From Curtobacterium sp. 'Ferrero' (GTDB lineage Bacteria > Actinomycetota > Actinomycetes > Actinomycetales > Microbacteriaceae), in contig NZ_NXIA01000018.1 of NCBI RefSeq assembly GCF_002412165.1, positions 1 through 46,099 on the forward strand: a stretch of 46,099 nt of DNA. The letters are read 5' to 3'. This document shows, piece by piece, positions 22,622 through 31,643 of the stretch; positions within the stretch are counted from its first letter, which is position 1; the number at the start of each line of letters is the position of its first letter. A model generated the notes under the pieces. It was not told the DNA's origin. It did no database searches and was given only the letters and a program-made list of their open reading frames with translations. Position numbers and translations under genes: made by a program.

Positions 22622-23482
22622 GTGGCATTCCTCCACTTCCGCCCGACGATCTGGAGCCCGCTCCTGCTCGTCGCGCTCCGCAAGTCGCTGATCTACAGCG
22701 CCTTCATCAACCGCGACTACGAGGGCGAGATCGCCGAGGCCGGCGACTCCGTCCGCATCACCTCCGTCGGCCGCCCGAAGATCGGCACCTACGTGCCGTA
22801 CGAGACGAAGATCGAGCCCGAGCAGCTCAAGGACTCGTCCCGCACCCTCATCGTCGACCAGTCGAAGTTCTTCGCGTTCGAGGTCGACGACGTCGACAAG
22901 CGGCAGGCCAAGGGCGACGTCATGCCGCAGCTCATGGACGAGGCCGCCTACGCGTTCGCGGACGACGTCGACCAGTACCTCGCGTCGTTCTACACGTCGA
23001 TCCAGGAGGCGAACCAGCTCACCCCGCTGACCATCGCCATGTCGAAGCCGACGGACTTCTACGACAAGGTGCTGGTGCCGCTCAAGGTCCGCCTCGACAA
23101 GGCGAACGTGTCCACCCAGGGCCGATCCGTCGCGATCACCCCGGAGCAGCACGGCCTCCTCCTGCTCGACCCGCGGTTCATCAAGGTGAACGAGTCGGGC
23201 ACGACCGACGGGCTCCGCAACGGCATGGTCGGCCGCGCCGCCGGCTTCGACATCCTCCTGTCGAACAACGCGCCCGTGCTGAACGCGTCGACCGGGCAGT
23301 CGGTCGTGATCGCCGGCAACAACCGTGCGATCACGTTCGCCGAGCAGATCAACAAGGTCGAGGCGTACCGCCCGCAGGACTCGTTCTCCGACGCGGTCAA
23401 GGGCCTGCTCCTCTACGGCGGCAAGAACGTCCGACCGGACAGCCTCGCCTCCGCCTCCGTCACCATCGACCCGCTCAACTGA
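22622..23482 (+). CDS. Major capsid protein (P22 coat-like)
   Basis: 286 aa. The opening LIYSAFINRDYEGEIAEAGD, then SVRITSVGRPKIGTY, is typical of the P22 gp5-like coat group of actinophages, an HK97-fold variant; FFAFEVDDVDKRQAKGD and VVIAGNNRAITFAEQINKVE continue it. GTG start with AGAAGGG. It forms the icosahedral shell; the scaffold gene is immediately upstream, the decoration protein downstream. Confidence 0.87.
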   Translation: MAFLHFRPTIWSPLLLVALRKSLIYSAFINRDYEGEIAEAGDSVRITSVGRPKIGTYVPYETKIEPEQLKDSSRTLIVDQSKFFAFEVDDVDKRQAKGDVMPQLMDEAAYAFADDVDQYLASFYTSIQEANQLTPLTIAMSKPTDFYDKVLVPLKVRLDKANVSTQGRSVAITPEQHGLLLLDPRFIKVNESGTTDGLRNGMVGRAAGFDILLSNNAPVLNASTGQSVVIAGNNRAITFAEQINKVEAYRPQDSFSDAVKGLLLYGGKNVRPDSLASASVTIDPLN

Positions 23483-23501
23483 GCGAGAAGGGAGCAGCCT
23501 C

Positions 23502-23867
23502 ATGGCACGCACCAGCATCACCGCCACCGACCTCGTCTCGAACGGGTCCGTGACCGACCCGACCGGCACCGCGACCGGCACCGGCGACGGGAACGGCGTC
23601 GTCGTCGACGGGCAGCCGTTCCTCGAGCGCCTGCACCTGCGGGTCGAGAACAGCGGCGGCGCCGCGGCGACCGTGTCCGTCAAGGCCGGGTCCGGTGTCG
23701 CCGCGATCTCGGCCGGGCAGGGCGACCTCACCGTGTCCGTCGCGGCCGGGGCGACCGCGTGGGTCGGCCCGTTCGAGTCGGCCCGGTTCCAGGCCGACGA
23801 CGGCTCCCTCGCCGTCGACGCGTCCGCCGCGGTCACCGTCACGGCGTTCCAGGGGTCGCGCGTCTGA
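23502..23867 (+). CDS. Putative head decoration protein
   Basis: 121 aa, almost all beta with Gly/Ser/Thr/Val repeats (TVSVKAGSGVAAISAGQGDL) and a WVGPFESARFQADDGSLAVD end. This small beta sandwich after the capsid gene fits a decoration or head-fibre subunit. GGGAGC before the ATG. Confidence 0.6.
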   Translation: MARTSITATDLVSNGSVTDPTGTATGTGDGNGVVVDGQPFLERLHLRVENSGGAAATVSVKAGSGVAAISAGQGDLTVSVAAGATAWVGPFESARFQADDGSLAVDASAAVTVTAFQGSRV

Positions 23868-24292
23868 TGACGGACACGATCCACATCCTCGGGGAGGGCG
23901 GCGGAGTGTTCGAGCTCTCGCTGCCCCTCCACGAGACGATCGCCGACAAGCTCAAGAAGGGCATCGTCCGCCGCGTCAACGCGGACGGGTCGCCGTTCGA
24001 CGAGCACGCGCGACCGACCGGCGTCGAGCCGGCCGACACGCGTCCCACGGTCCGGGCGTCGAAGGACGACTGGGTGGCCTGGTCGGTCGCCGAGTCGGAG
24101 CGCCGCGGCACGCCGATCACCATCGATGACGCGCAGGCCCTCACGAAGGACCAGCTCATCGAGGCGTACGGCACCGCGCAGGAGCCGACCGACCCGGAGC
24201 ACGGCAAGCACGAAGCGGACGAGACCGACGAGCAGCGCGCTGAGCGCGAGGCCGCCGAGAAGGCCGCAGCCGAACAGCAGAACCAGCAGTGA
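23867..24292 (+). CDS. Head-tail region protein of unknown role
   Basis: 141 aa. N-terminal beta segment (MTDTIHILGEGGGVFELSLP), middle helical pair with WVAWSVAESERRGTPI and a SAP/HeH-like DAQALTKDQLIEAYG, then an acidic Gln/Glu/Ala coiled tail. Position suggests a head-completion or connector accessory. TGATG overlap with the decoration gene. Confidence 0.5.
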   Translation: MTDTIHILGEGGGVFELSLPLHETIADKLKKGIVRRVNADGSPFDEHARPTGVEPADTRPTVRASKDDWVAWSVAESERRGTPITIDDAQALTKDQLIEAYGTAQEPTDPEHGKHEADETDEQRAEREAAEKAAAEQQNQQ

Positions 24293-24308
24293 CCTCGAGG
24301 AGGCGGGC

Positions 24309-24773
24309 ATGACGAACTACATCCCTGACGGGACCGTGATCCCCGACATGCTCGCCTCCGCTGAGGCGTTCGCCGCGTTCTGCACCGCCCGCGGCGTGCC
24401 CGTCCCCTCGAACGGGGACGCGCTGCTGCACGCGGTCACCCCGCTCGTCCTCGACGCAGCATCGGACGCCTGGTACGACGTCGACCCGGCCACGGGTCTG
24501 GCCGTGTCCCCGATGATCGCCGACGCTCTCACCGACGCGACCTGCCTGCAGGCGCTCGCGTGGGCGAAGCTCAACATCGACCCCGACACCGGCGGCGTCA
24601 TCACCGCGGGCATCCGCACCGGGAAGGGCATCGGCTCCGCCCGCGTGTCCTACGCGGACACCGCTGACGCTGCCGCAGCACGCGCCGCCGCGGTCACCGG
24701 CCTCGTGCCGGCCGCCGTGACCCGGCTCCGCCAGGTGAACCTCATCACCGGCACCGCGTGGAGCATCGGGTGA
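24309..24773 (+). CDS. Head-tail adaptor protein
   Basis: 154 aa, mostly helices, including ATCLQALAWAKLNIDPDTGG. It matches the general gp15/gp6-type adaptor that binds under the portal. GAGGAGG precedes the ATG. First of four consecutive connector-type genes. Confidence 0.6.
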   Translation: MTNYIPDGTVIPDMLASAEAFAAFCTARGVPVPSNGDALLHAVTPLVLDAASDAWYDVDPATGLAVSPMIADALTDATCLQALAWAKLNIDPDTGGVITAGIRTGKGIGSARVSYADTADAAAARAAAVTGLVPAAVTRLRQVNLITGTAWSIG

Positions 24774-25093
24774 GCGCCGACGACCTCGACGAGTTCTGGG
24801 TGCACACCATCACCGTCGAAACGTTCCTCGGTGAGGGCGGCAACGGGCCCGCCTACGCCGACCCGGTCGACGTGCCCTGCTTCATCGACGGCGGTGTGAA
24901 GGTCACCCGCACCGCGACCGGTGAGCAGCTCGTCGTCAACGCTCCCGTGTACGCGCCGCTCAAGCACGCTGCGACACTCGCCGCGGAGTCCCGCGTCACC
25001 GTGCGGGGCCGCACCGCACGCATCCTCGCCGCGACCGTCTACGACTCCGGCGACCTCGACCTGCCCGACCACGTGCAGGTCACCCTCACCTGA
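24770..25093 (+). CDS. Head closure (stopper) protein
   Basis: 107 aa beta-barrel-like: EFWVHTITVETFLGEG start and a RTARILAATVYDSGDLDLPD end are typical of gp16-like stoppers that keep DNA in the filled head. GTGA overlap with the adaptor gene. Confidence 0.6.
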   Translation: MSADDLDEFWVHTITVETFLGEGGNGPAYADPVDVPCFIDGGVKVTRTATGEQLVVNAPVYAPLKHAATLAAESRVTVRGRTARILAATVYDSGDLDLPDHVQVTLT

Positions 25094-25105
25094 CCGGAGG
25101 CGCAC

Positions 25106-25471
25106 GTGCCGATCGAGTGGGAGGACACCTTCGACTGGGACGGTCTGCAGGCGCGGAAGAACGCTGCGATCACCCCGGCCGTCGCCGCTGGCATGGAAGT
25201 CGTCCGGCAGGTCACCACCCCGAAGGTGCCCGTGGAGACGTCGCACCTGGTCGGCTCGCCGAGCGTCACCGCCATCGGCGCGGAAGCGATCATCCGGTTC
25301 CCCGGCCCGTACGCCCGCTACCAGGAGTTCGGCGTCTACTACCGCCACGGCCGCGTCGGCGCCCCGCTGACGCACACGCACGGGCAGTCGTTCTTCCTCA
25401 CCACCGGCATCGTCGAAGCCCGCGACCCCGCCCTGCGCGCCTGCGCCCGAGTGTTCGAGGAGCGCCTGTGA
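25106..25471 (+). CDS. Neck / tail-completion protein (HK97 gp10-like)
   Basis: 121 aa. GPYARYQEFGVYYRHG is the HK97-gp10 hallmark (YAxYxEFG), preceded by KVPVETSHLVGS. It joins the head to the tail. GTG start with GGAGG. Confidence 0.7.
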   Translation: MPIEWEDTFDWDGLQARKNAAITPAVAAGMEVVRQVTTPKVPVETSHLVGSPSVTAIGAEAIIRFPGPYARYQEFGVYYRHGRVGAPLTHTHGQSFFLTTGIVEARDPALRACARVFEERL

Positions 25472-25914
25472 CCCCCGACTCCCCCGTCAGCCAGCTCATC
25501 ACCGCGATCGCCGAGCTGCTCGACGCTGCCGGCGTCGGCGTGTGGTCCACGACCGGCACGTACAGTCCCGACGACGTCGTCATCTTCCGCGGCACCGAAC
25601 GGCCTGTCGACAACGCGCAGATCATCCTCAACTGGGTCGACACCGACCAGCATCCGGAGATCACGCAGGGCACCGGCATCCTGCAGGTCGCGATGAAGGG
25701 CACCGCCAGCAACCCGGGGTCCGTCGACGACATCGGCTACGCCGTGTTCGCCGCCCTACACGGCCTCACCGACCAGCCCGCCGGGTCGGCCGTCATCGTC
25801 CAGTGCCTCCGCCGCAACAGCGTGCCGATGGGCCAGGACGACAAGCTCCGGAAGGAGCGCGCGGACCAGTTCGACGTCGACGTCGAGTGGTCGCCCACCA
25901 GCCACCGGCCGTAG
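25468..25914 (+). CDS. Tail terminator protein
   Basis: 148 aa. SPVSQLITAIAELLDAAGVG, then a beta-rich core (IILNWVDTDQHPEITQ, ILQVAMKGTASNPGSVDD), fits minor tail U/tail terminators that cap the tube. GTGA overlap with the neck gene; last gene before the tail tube. Confidence 0.65.
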   Translation: MTPDSPVSQLITAIAELLDAAGVGVWSTTGTYSPDDVVIFRGTERPVDNAQIILNWVDTDQHPEITQGTGILQVAMKGTASNPGSVDDIGYAVFAALHGLTDQPAGSAVIVQCLRRNSVPMGQDDKLRKERADQFDVDVEWSPTSHRP

Positions 25915-25990
25915 GTCGGTTCGTCCCCAGACGCAGCCCTCCCCAGTGGGGGCACTTCCGCATGCCCGCACACCGCCTCAGGAGGCACAC

Positions 25991-26698
25991 ATGAGCACCG
26001 CGCTCGCCCGCAAGTTCGCCTGCGAAGTCACCGCAGACCTCACCCTCGCCGGGGGTTGGCTGCGCTTCAAGGGCGTGAACGACTTCAACCCGAACGTCAA
26101 CCCGAACCTCGAGGACGCGTCCGACTACGACACCGACGGGTGGGCGTCGTCCGAGGTGACGATGCAGGACTGGAACGCTGACGTCAGCTTCTTCCGCCGG
26201 AAGAACAGCGGCGTCTACGACCCCGCGCAGGAGCTCGTCCGGTCCCGGATCGGCCAGTTCGACGACGCGGCCCGGGTCGGGTTCCGCTGGTTCGACAAGA
26301 CCGGCGGCCCCGAGGCGAACCAGGGCGTCGCGCTCGTCACCTGGAAGCGGTCCAACACCGGGGTGAAGAACCTCGAGCAGGCGACCGTGACGTTCACCGG
26401 CACCGACGTGCCGCTGCAGATGGACATCACGAACCCGTACCAGGTGACCGCGTCCCCCGTCGTCGTCGGGGCGAGCCCGAGCGGGCAGGGCACCGGCGAC
26501 GGTGTCGCGATCACCGGCTCCGGCTTCACCGGCGCCACCGCCGTGAAGTTCGGCTCGACCGCCGCCACGTCGTTCGACGTCATCAACGACCAGCTCATCG
26601 TCGCCGTGCTCCCGTCGGCGTCCGCCGGCTCCGCGCCGATCACGGTCACGACGCCGGTCGACACCAGCAGCGCGCTGGCCTACACGCGGAGCGCCTGA
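25991..26698 (+). CDS. Major tail (tube) protein with Ig-like domain
   Basis: 235 aa. Tube domain to about residue 150 (LRFKGVNDFNPNVNPNLEDA), then an IPT/TIG-type Ig-like domain (about 158-232: GQGTGDGVAITGSGFTGATA onward). Such Ig add-ons decorate tail tubes and may touch cell surfaces. GGAGG before the ATG. A very strong hairpin follows the stop. Confidence 0.82.
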   Translation: MSTALARKFACEVTADLTLAGGWLRFKGVNDFNPNVNPNLEDASDYDTDGWASSEVTMQDWNADVSFFRRKNSGVYDPAQELVRSRIGQFDDAARVGFRWFDKTGGPEANQGVALVTWKRSNTGVKNLEQATVTFTGTDVPLQMDITNPYQVTASPVVVGASPSGQGTGDGVAITGSGFTGATAVKFGSTAATSFDVINDQLIVAVLPSASAGSAPITVTTPVDTSSALAYTRSA

Positions 26699-26703
26699 TG
26701 ACC

Positions 26704-26739
26704 CCGGGGCCGCCGTTTCTGGGGACGCGGCGGCCCCGG
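26704..26739 (+). terminator. Strong hairpin after the tail tube gene
   Basis: Perfect 12-bp GC stem (26704-26715 with 26728-26739), 12-base loop, beginning five bases past the stop. No U-tract follows, so it may work as an mRNA 3' stabiliser or partial terminator that keeps tube protein high relative to downstream genes. Confidence 0.5.
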
Positions 26740-26779
26740 CCTACACCTCAGTCCCCACCTTCGAAGGAGTCCCCAGCTC

Positions 26780-27208
26780 ATGACCTTCCGCGACTACTAC
26801 GAACTCGCCGACCCGCTCGTCCTCCCGATCCGCGGGAAGGGGTACGAGATCCCGCCCGCGACCGCGTCCGCCGTCGTCCGGTACCGCAAGTACCAGGGCC
26901 TGATCGAGCGGCTGCAGGCCGGCGAGGAGGGCGTCGTCATCACCGACGCCGACCGCATCACCGACGACGAGTACCAGCGCATGTTCCTCGGCTCCGCGCT
27001 CGACGAAATGCGCGCCGACGGCATCCACCCGGGCGTCATCGAGCACGCCGCGACGACCGCGATGGGCGACGCGATGGCGGGCCGCGAGGTCGCCGAGCGG
27101 ATGTGGAACTCGATCGACCCAAAAGCATCGAAGCCGGAGCCGACGCCGGCCCCCGAGACGGACTCGACGCCATCGCCCAGTACGGACGAGGCGACTACGA
27201 CGAGCTGA
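26780..27208 (+). CDS. Tail assembly chaperone G-type
   Basis: 142 aa, helical (YRKYQGLIERLQAGEEGVVI, DDEYQRMFLGSALDEMRADG) with a Pro/Thr-rich tail. Binds the tape measure during tail assembly. A slippery heptamer near its 3' end allows a -1 shift into a second frame, giving the longer GT protein (join 26780-27124, 27124-27510; 243 aa). GAAGGAG lies upstream. Confidence 0.8.
   Translation: MTFRDYYELADPLVLPIRGKGYEIPPATASAVVRYRKYQGLIERLQAGEEGVVITDADRITDDEYQRMFLGSALDEMRADGIHPGVIEHAATTAMGDAMAGREVAERMWNSIDPKASKPEPTPAPETDSTPSPSTDEATTTS
27118..27124 (+). promoter_or_regulatory. Programmed -1 frameshift site (CCCAAAA)
   Basis: C CCA AAA in the frame of the G gene is a canonical X-XXY-YYZ heptamer. 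Eight bases downstream GCCGG (27133-27137) can pair with CCGGC (27146-27150), a plausible stimulatory stem. The -1 frame is open to 27510. Confidence 0.85.
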
Positions 27209-27510
27209 CCGGCACCTACGAGTGGTACGAGGTGCCGCCCGACGTCGCAGGCGAGCGGACGACGGCGGACTGGGGCGAGATCATCGCCCGGTTCGACCTC
27301 CTCGCGTTCGACATGCAGCGGCACCTCGGCCTCCGGCTGACGACGGTCCTCCGCACGCACACGTGGCGGGAGTTCGCCGCGCTCGTGTCGGGGCTGCTCA
27401 GCATCGACGAGCACCTCGTCACGCCCGGACGCATCATCACCGTGCCCGGCACCCTCATCGGCTCCCACTTCCACACCCCCGACGACGAGGAGCAACGCGA
27501 CGATGAGTGA
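27124..27510 (+). CDS. Tail assembly chaperone T extension (made by frameshift)
   Basis: 128 aa read after the -1 shift, beginning SIEAGADAGPRDGLDAIAQY, with YDELTGTYEWYEVPPD and a helical domain (HTWREFAALVSGLLSIDEHL). It has no start or ribosome site of its own; its frame is strongly biased throughout. As in lambda G/GT, the T part would hold tube subunits. It overlaps the tape measure start by eight bases. Confidence 0.8.
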   Translation, partial: SIEAGADAGPRDGLDAIAQYGRGDYDELTGTYEWYEVPPDVAGERTTADWGEIIARFDLLAFDMQRHLGLRLTTVLRTHTWREFAALVSGLLSIDEHLVTPGRIITVPGTLIGSHFHTPDDEEQRDDE

Positions 27511-30500
27511 CACCGAAGTCGGCGGCATCAAGGGCTTCCTCCGCCTGGACGACACCGAGTGGGACCGGACGATCGCGAAGGCGAAGGCCGACGTCCGCGA
27601 GCTCAAGACGATGAACGCCGACGTGCGGGTGTCGGCGGACACGGACCGCGCTGAGGAGCGCATCGCGATGCTCGCCGCCGCGGTGCGTGCCCTCGACGCG
27701 GAGTCCGCGACCATCGACGTGAAGGTCGTCGAGCGGGCAGGTGGCGGCGGATCCGTCGCGACCCGGTCCGCGGCGGACGCGCAGGCGCAGCTCACGGACG
27801 CGCAGGAGAAGGCTGCCGTCGCGTCGATGAAGGCGGACCTCGCGCAGGCCCGGCTCAACGAGGCGGAGGAGAAGGGCAGCCGCACGGCGTCCGAGCTGAT
27901 GGCGAAGCGGATCGCTCTCGCCGAGGCGACGAACCGTGAGTCGGCGGCCGTGGAGCGTGCGCAGCGGCTCACCCGGCAGCTCAACGAGGCTCGGGCGGCG
28001 GAGGCGGCTTCGGCTGCCGCGGCAGCCGCGGGCGAGGCGGAACTCGCCAGCGCGACCCGCTCGTCCGGCGACGCGGCGGAGAGCAGCGGCAAGTCGTTCC
28101 AGGTCGCGTCGACCCGCACCGGGCTGCTCACGACCGGCATCGTCAGCCTGATCTCCACGATCGGCCCGCTGACAGGTGCCGCGGCCGCCGTCGGTGGTGC
28201 GTTCCTCGGCATGGGCGCCGCCGGTGTCCTCGCCGTGTTCGGCATCAAGAAGGCGATGGACGACGGCACCGACGCGGGCGCCGCGTACCGGTCCGGGCTG
28301 CAGGCGCTCAAGGGCGACCTCGACAGCCTCGCCGCGACGTCCGCCGGCGCCATGCTCGAGCACTTCCAGCAGGCCGAGCGCACCATCTCCGGCGACATGC
28401 CCGCGCTCCGCGGTCAGATCGTCGGCTTCTCCGACGCGCTCGGTGACGCCGGCAACTCGATCCTCACCGGACTGGTGAAGGGCTTCCAGGTCGCGAACCC
28501 GCTCATGGAGCAGGGGCAGCGGCTCATCGTCCGCGTCGCGGACGGGTTCGAGCGGTGGGCGTCCGGTGATGGGCTCGCGACGTTCGCGAACGAAGCAGCC
28601 CACGACCTCCCGATCGTCGTCGACGGCCTCGGGAACCTCGCCCAGGGTGCGGTCGCGCTCCTCGGCGCCCTCCGCCCGGTCGGGCTGACGGTGATCCAGG
28701 TCGCGGGCGGCATCGGGCAGATCGCGCAGGTCGCGGCACAGGCCGGGCCCGTGCTCCCCGCTCTCGCGGCGGGCGCGGGTGCGGCGTGGCTCGGGTTCAA
28801 GGTGTGGGAGGGCGCGAAGTCTCTCGCGTCCGGCGTGCAGGCTGGCATCACGGTCATGTCCGCGTCGATGGATAGCCTGCTGGGCGCGTCGACCCGGTCC
28901 GCTGCGGCGACCGCCGGGCAGGCTGCCGCTCAGGGTGCGGTCGCGGCGACCGCTCCGGCCGCGGCCGCCGGTGAGGCTGCCGTCGCTGAGGGTGCCGTCG
29001 CGATGAACACGGCGATGGCGGCGAACCCGATCGGGCTCGTCGTCGGGCTCCTCGCCGGCCTCGCAGCCGTCACCCTCGTCGCGATGAACGCGACGCAGCA
29101 GAACACGCAGGCGACGACGGACTACACCTCCGCGCTGCAGCAGGACGGCGACGCGATCGGTGAGCACACCGCGAAGCTGGTCGCGCAGGAGCTGCAGTCG
29201 TCGAAGGCGATGTCGACCGCGAAGCAGTACGGCATCACCCTGACCGACATGACGAAGGCCGTCACCGGCAACCGGGACGCGCAGTCGCAGATCAACGACG
29301 TGCTCGACCAGCAGGAGCAGAAGCTCCGGAAGAGCGTGGAAGCGCAGTCGCAGGCCGGTGGAGCGTTCGCCGGCGCGACGGGTGCCGCGTCGAAGCAGCT
29401 CGACGCGCTGCGGGCTCTGCGGGCTGAGATCGACGGTCAGGCGAAGGCGGTGCAGAAGCAGAAGGCGCAGCAGGACGCCGCGAACGCCGCATCCGACAAG
29501 GCGACGAACTCGATCAAGTCGAACGCCGCCGCGTACGAGATGACGACCGGCGCCTACCAGAAGGCGACGGACGCGGCGAAGAAGCAGGCCGCGTCGTCCC
29601 GCGAGGCGACGCAGGCGATGCAGCTCGAGAACGACGCCGCGGGTCTGCTGTCGAACGCCCTGACGCTCCTCAACGGCGGGGCACTGTCGGTCGCGCAGGC
29701 CCAGACGGGTGTGGCGTCAGCGACGAACCAGGCCGCGAAGTCGTTCAAGGACAACGGCAAGTCGATGGACGGGAACTCGGCCGCGGCGGTCGCGAACCAG
29801 CAGGCGATCCAGGGTCAGGTGCAGGCCGCGCAGCAGATGGCCGAAGCGCAGTCGAAGGCCACCGGGTCCACGCAGGCCGGTGTCGAGGCGTACAAGCAGT
29901 CGAAGACGGCGCTCGAGGATGCTCTCCGCGCGCAAGGGAGCCTGACCCCGGCGGTGCAGGCCTACATCGACAAGCTCTACGACGTGTCGAACCTCACGGT
30001 CAAGCCCACGAAGCTCGAGATCGACAAGAAGCAGGCCGACTCGGGCATCGCCGACCTGAAGAAGTACATCGCGACGATCCCGGGCAGCCACACCACGAAG
30101 GCCGACACCCTCATCGACCAGGCGCAGCGGCACATCGATCAGCTCAAGGCGGACCTCAAGACGGTCCCGCCGGACCAGCAGACGAAGCTGCGAGCGGAGA
30201 TCGCTCAGGCGCAGGCGAACCTCGACGCTGTGAAGCGGTCGATCGCCGGCATCCCGACGTCGAAGACCGTGACGATCACGACCCGCAACGTGCAGATCAC
30301 GCAGGCGATCCAGCAGGGCGCAGCGCCCGGTGCGGCCAAGGCGGCGTTCCAGGCGCACGGCGGCACGGCCGGCGTCGACGGTATCCGTGCTCAGCGTTTC
30401 GCTGAGGGCGGCACGTCGGGAAGCCAGTCCGGGTCGGTGTGGGGTTCCGCGGGGTCGTCGTTCAGCGACAAGATCCCGACCTGGCTGTCGATCGGTGAGG

Positions 30501-30736
30501 AGGTGTCGTCTGCGCAGGCGATGGCGTACCCGGGCGCACGGTCCGTCGTGAAGGCGATCAACGCGAACCCGGCGAACACGCTCGAGCGGCTGACCGACTC
30601 GAAGGCGGCTGTGCCGGCGCCGGTGAACGTGTACGTGACCGGCGACGGGCTGCGTGACGTGATCCGGGTCGAGGTGGAGCAGCAGGGCAGGCGGCGCGCG
30701 GCGTCGGTCAAGGCAGGACGAAGGAGCGGCACGTGA
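27503..30736 (+). CDS. Tape measure protein
   Basis: 1077 aa, the longest gene. Coiled-coil N-terminus (about 20-200), hydrophobic segments at about 211-248 and 507-528, an Ala/Gln/Lys-rich helical middle and a basic C-terminus (RRRAASVKAGRRSG). It sets tail length; in related phages about 1.5 angstrom per residue implies a tail near 160 nm. The ATG lies inside the GT frame end, the usual order chaperone then tape measure. Confidence 0.93.
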   Translation: MSDTEVGGIKGFLRLDDTEWDRTIAKAKADVRELKTMNADVRVSADTDRAEERIAMLAAAVRALDAESATIDVKVVERAGGGGSVATRSAADAQAQLTDAQEKAAVASMKADLAQARLNEAEEKGSRTASELMAKRIALAEATNRESAAVERAQRLTRQLNEARAAEAASAAAAAAGEAELASATRSSGDAAESSGKSFQVASTRTGLLTTGIVSLISTIGPLTGAAAAVGGAFLGMGAAGVLAVFGIKKAMDDGTDAGAAYRSGLQALKGDLDSLAATSAGAMLEHFQQAERTISGDMPALRGQIVGFSDALGDAGNSILTGLVKGFQVANPLMEQGQRLIVRVADGFERWASGDGLATFANEAAHDLPIVVDGLGNLAQGAVALLGALRPVGLTVIQVAGGIGQIAQVAAQAGPVLPALAAGAGAAWLGFKVWEGAKSLASGVQAGITVMSASMDSLLGASTRSAAATAGQAAAQGAVAATAPAAAAGEAAVAEGAVAMNTAMAANPIGLVVGLLAGLAAVTLVAMNATQQNTQATTDYTSALQQDGDAIGEHTAKLVAQELQSSKAMSTAKQYGITLTDMTKAVTGNRDAQSQINDVLDQQEQKLRKSVEAQSQAGGAFAGATGAASKQLDALRALRAEIDGQAKAVQKQKAQQDAANAASDKATNSIKSNAAAYEMTTGAYQKATDAAKKQAASSREATQAMQLENDAAGLLSNALTLLNGGALSVAQAQTGVASATNQAAKSFKDNGKSMDGNSAAAVANQQAIQGQVQAAQQMAEAQSKATGSTQAGVEAYKQSKTALEDALRAQGSLTPAVQAYIDKLYDVSNLTVKPTKLEIDKKQADSGIADLKKYIATIPGSHTTKADTLIDQAQRHIDQLKADLKTVPPDQQTKLRAEIAQAQANLDAVKRSIAGIPTSKTVTITTRNVQITQAIQQGAAPGAAKAAFQAHGGTAGVDGIRAQRFAEGGTSGSQSGSVWGSAGSSFSDKIPTWLSIGEEVSSAQAMAYPGARSVVKAINANPANTLERLTDSKAAVPAPVNVYVTGDGLRDVIRVEVEQQGRRRAASVKAGRRSGT

Positions 30737-31626
30737 CCACGTTCAACGGCGGGGACGCATCGTCGACTCCTCCCCTGGTCCTCGACGGCGGCAACGCGTT
30801 CTCCTCGTTCACCGCGCCTGAAATCACGGTGCTCGACGACGACACGCTCGGCCCCCGCGTCGCCGTGTCGTTCTCGACGCTCGCCGGCGGGACGCAGACG
30901 ATCGTCGTCCGCCGCACCGCGGCAGGTCGCACGATGCCCGTCCGGGGCGGCGTGAACCTGTTCGCGGTCGGCGGCGCCGCGGTCCTCGACCAGGAGGTGC
31001 CGTTCGGGGTGCCGGTCACGTACCAGGCTGAGCAGTTCAGCGCGGACGGAGTGTCCCTCGGAATGACGGACCCGGCGACCGTGATCGTCGACACGACGGA
31101 CACGTGGGTGTCGCAGCCGTTGAACCCGTCGCTCGCGCTGCAGGTGCGGGTCCGGGTGATGTCGACCGAGACGCTGGCGTGGGAGTCACCGGGCGACACC
31201 GTGTGGACGCAGGGCGACGCTCTCGGCCGGACGATCAACGGGCAGCGGTCGGGCCTCAAGGGCGTGTCGCTGCTGCTGCGGCTGCTACACCCGGCGGACG
31301 CGGCGACGTTCGACGCGATGTTCGGCACGTACGACACCACGTTCCCCGCGGTGCTGTGCATCCGAACACCGCCGTCGGTGCCGCTGCCAGCGGTGCTGTT
31401 CTGGGGCTGCACGACACCGAAGCGGCTGACGTCGGGCGCGAACAAGCTGGTGCAGTACCAGCTCGACGGCTCCGAGGTCGCTCCGCCAGCGCCCGGCCTC
31501 GTCGTCCCGTCGCTCACCCGCGACGACATCGACGCGGCGTACCCGACCCGGGCGGCCCGCGCGGCCGCGTACACGTCGCGCCTGGCCCGCGACACCGACT
31601 ACAAGCTCGCGGGACTCGCGGGCTGA
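30733..31626 (+). CDS. Distal tail / minor tail protein
   Basis: 297 aa beta-rich (RVAVSFSTLAGGTQTIVVRR, FGVPVTYQAEQFSADGVSLG, an Ig-like piece), then a distal-tail-like part. First gene after the tape measure, where the baseplate hub begins. GTGA overlap. Confidence 0.7.
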   Translation: MTTFNGGDASSTPPLVLDGGNAFSSFTAPEITVLDDDTLGPRVAVSFSTLAGGTQTIVVRRTAAGRTMPVRGGVNLFAVGGAAVLDQEVPFGVPVTYQAEQFSADGVSLGMTDPATVIVDTTDTWVSQPLNPSLALQVRVRVMSTETLAWESPGDTVWTQGDALGRTINGQRSGLKGVSLLLRLLHPADAATFDAMFGTYDTTFPAVLCIRTPPSVPLPAVLFWGCTTPKRLTSGANKLVQYQLDGSEVAPPAPGLVVPSLTRDDIDAAYPTRAARAAAYTSRLARDTDYKLAGLAG

Positions 31627-31643
31627 CGTACCGAGGAGGCCCC

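Noticed and set aside
26797..29167. Minus-strand frames opposite chaperone and tape measure
   Set aside because: Low-complexity shadows of the plus-strand coding sequence.
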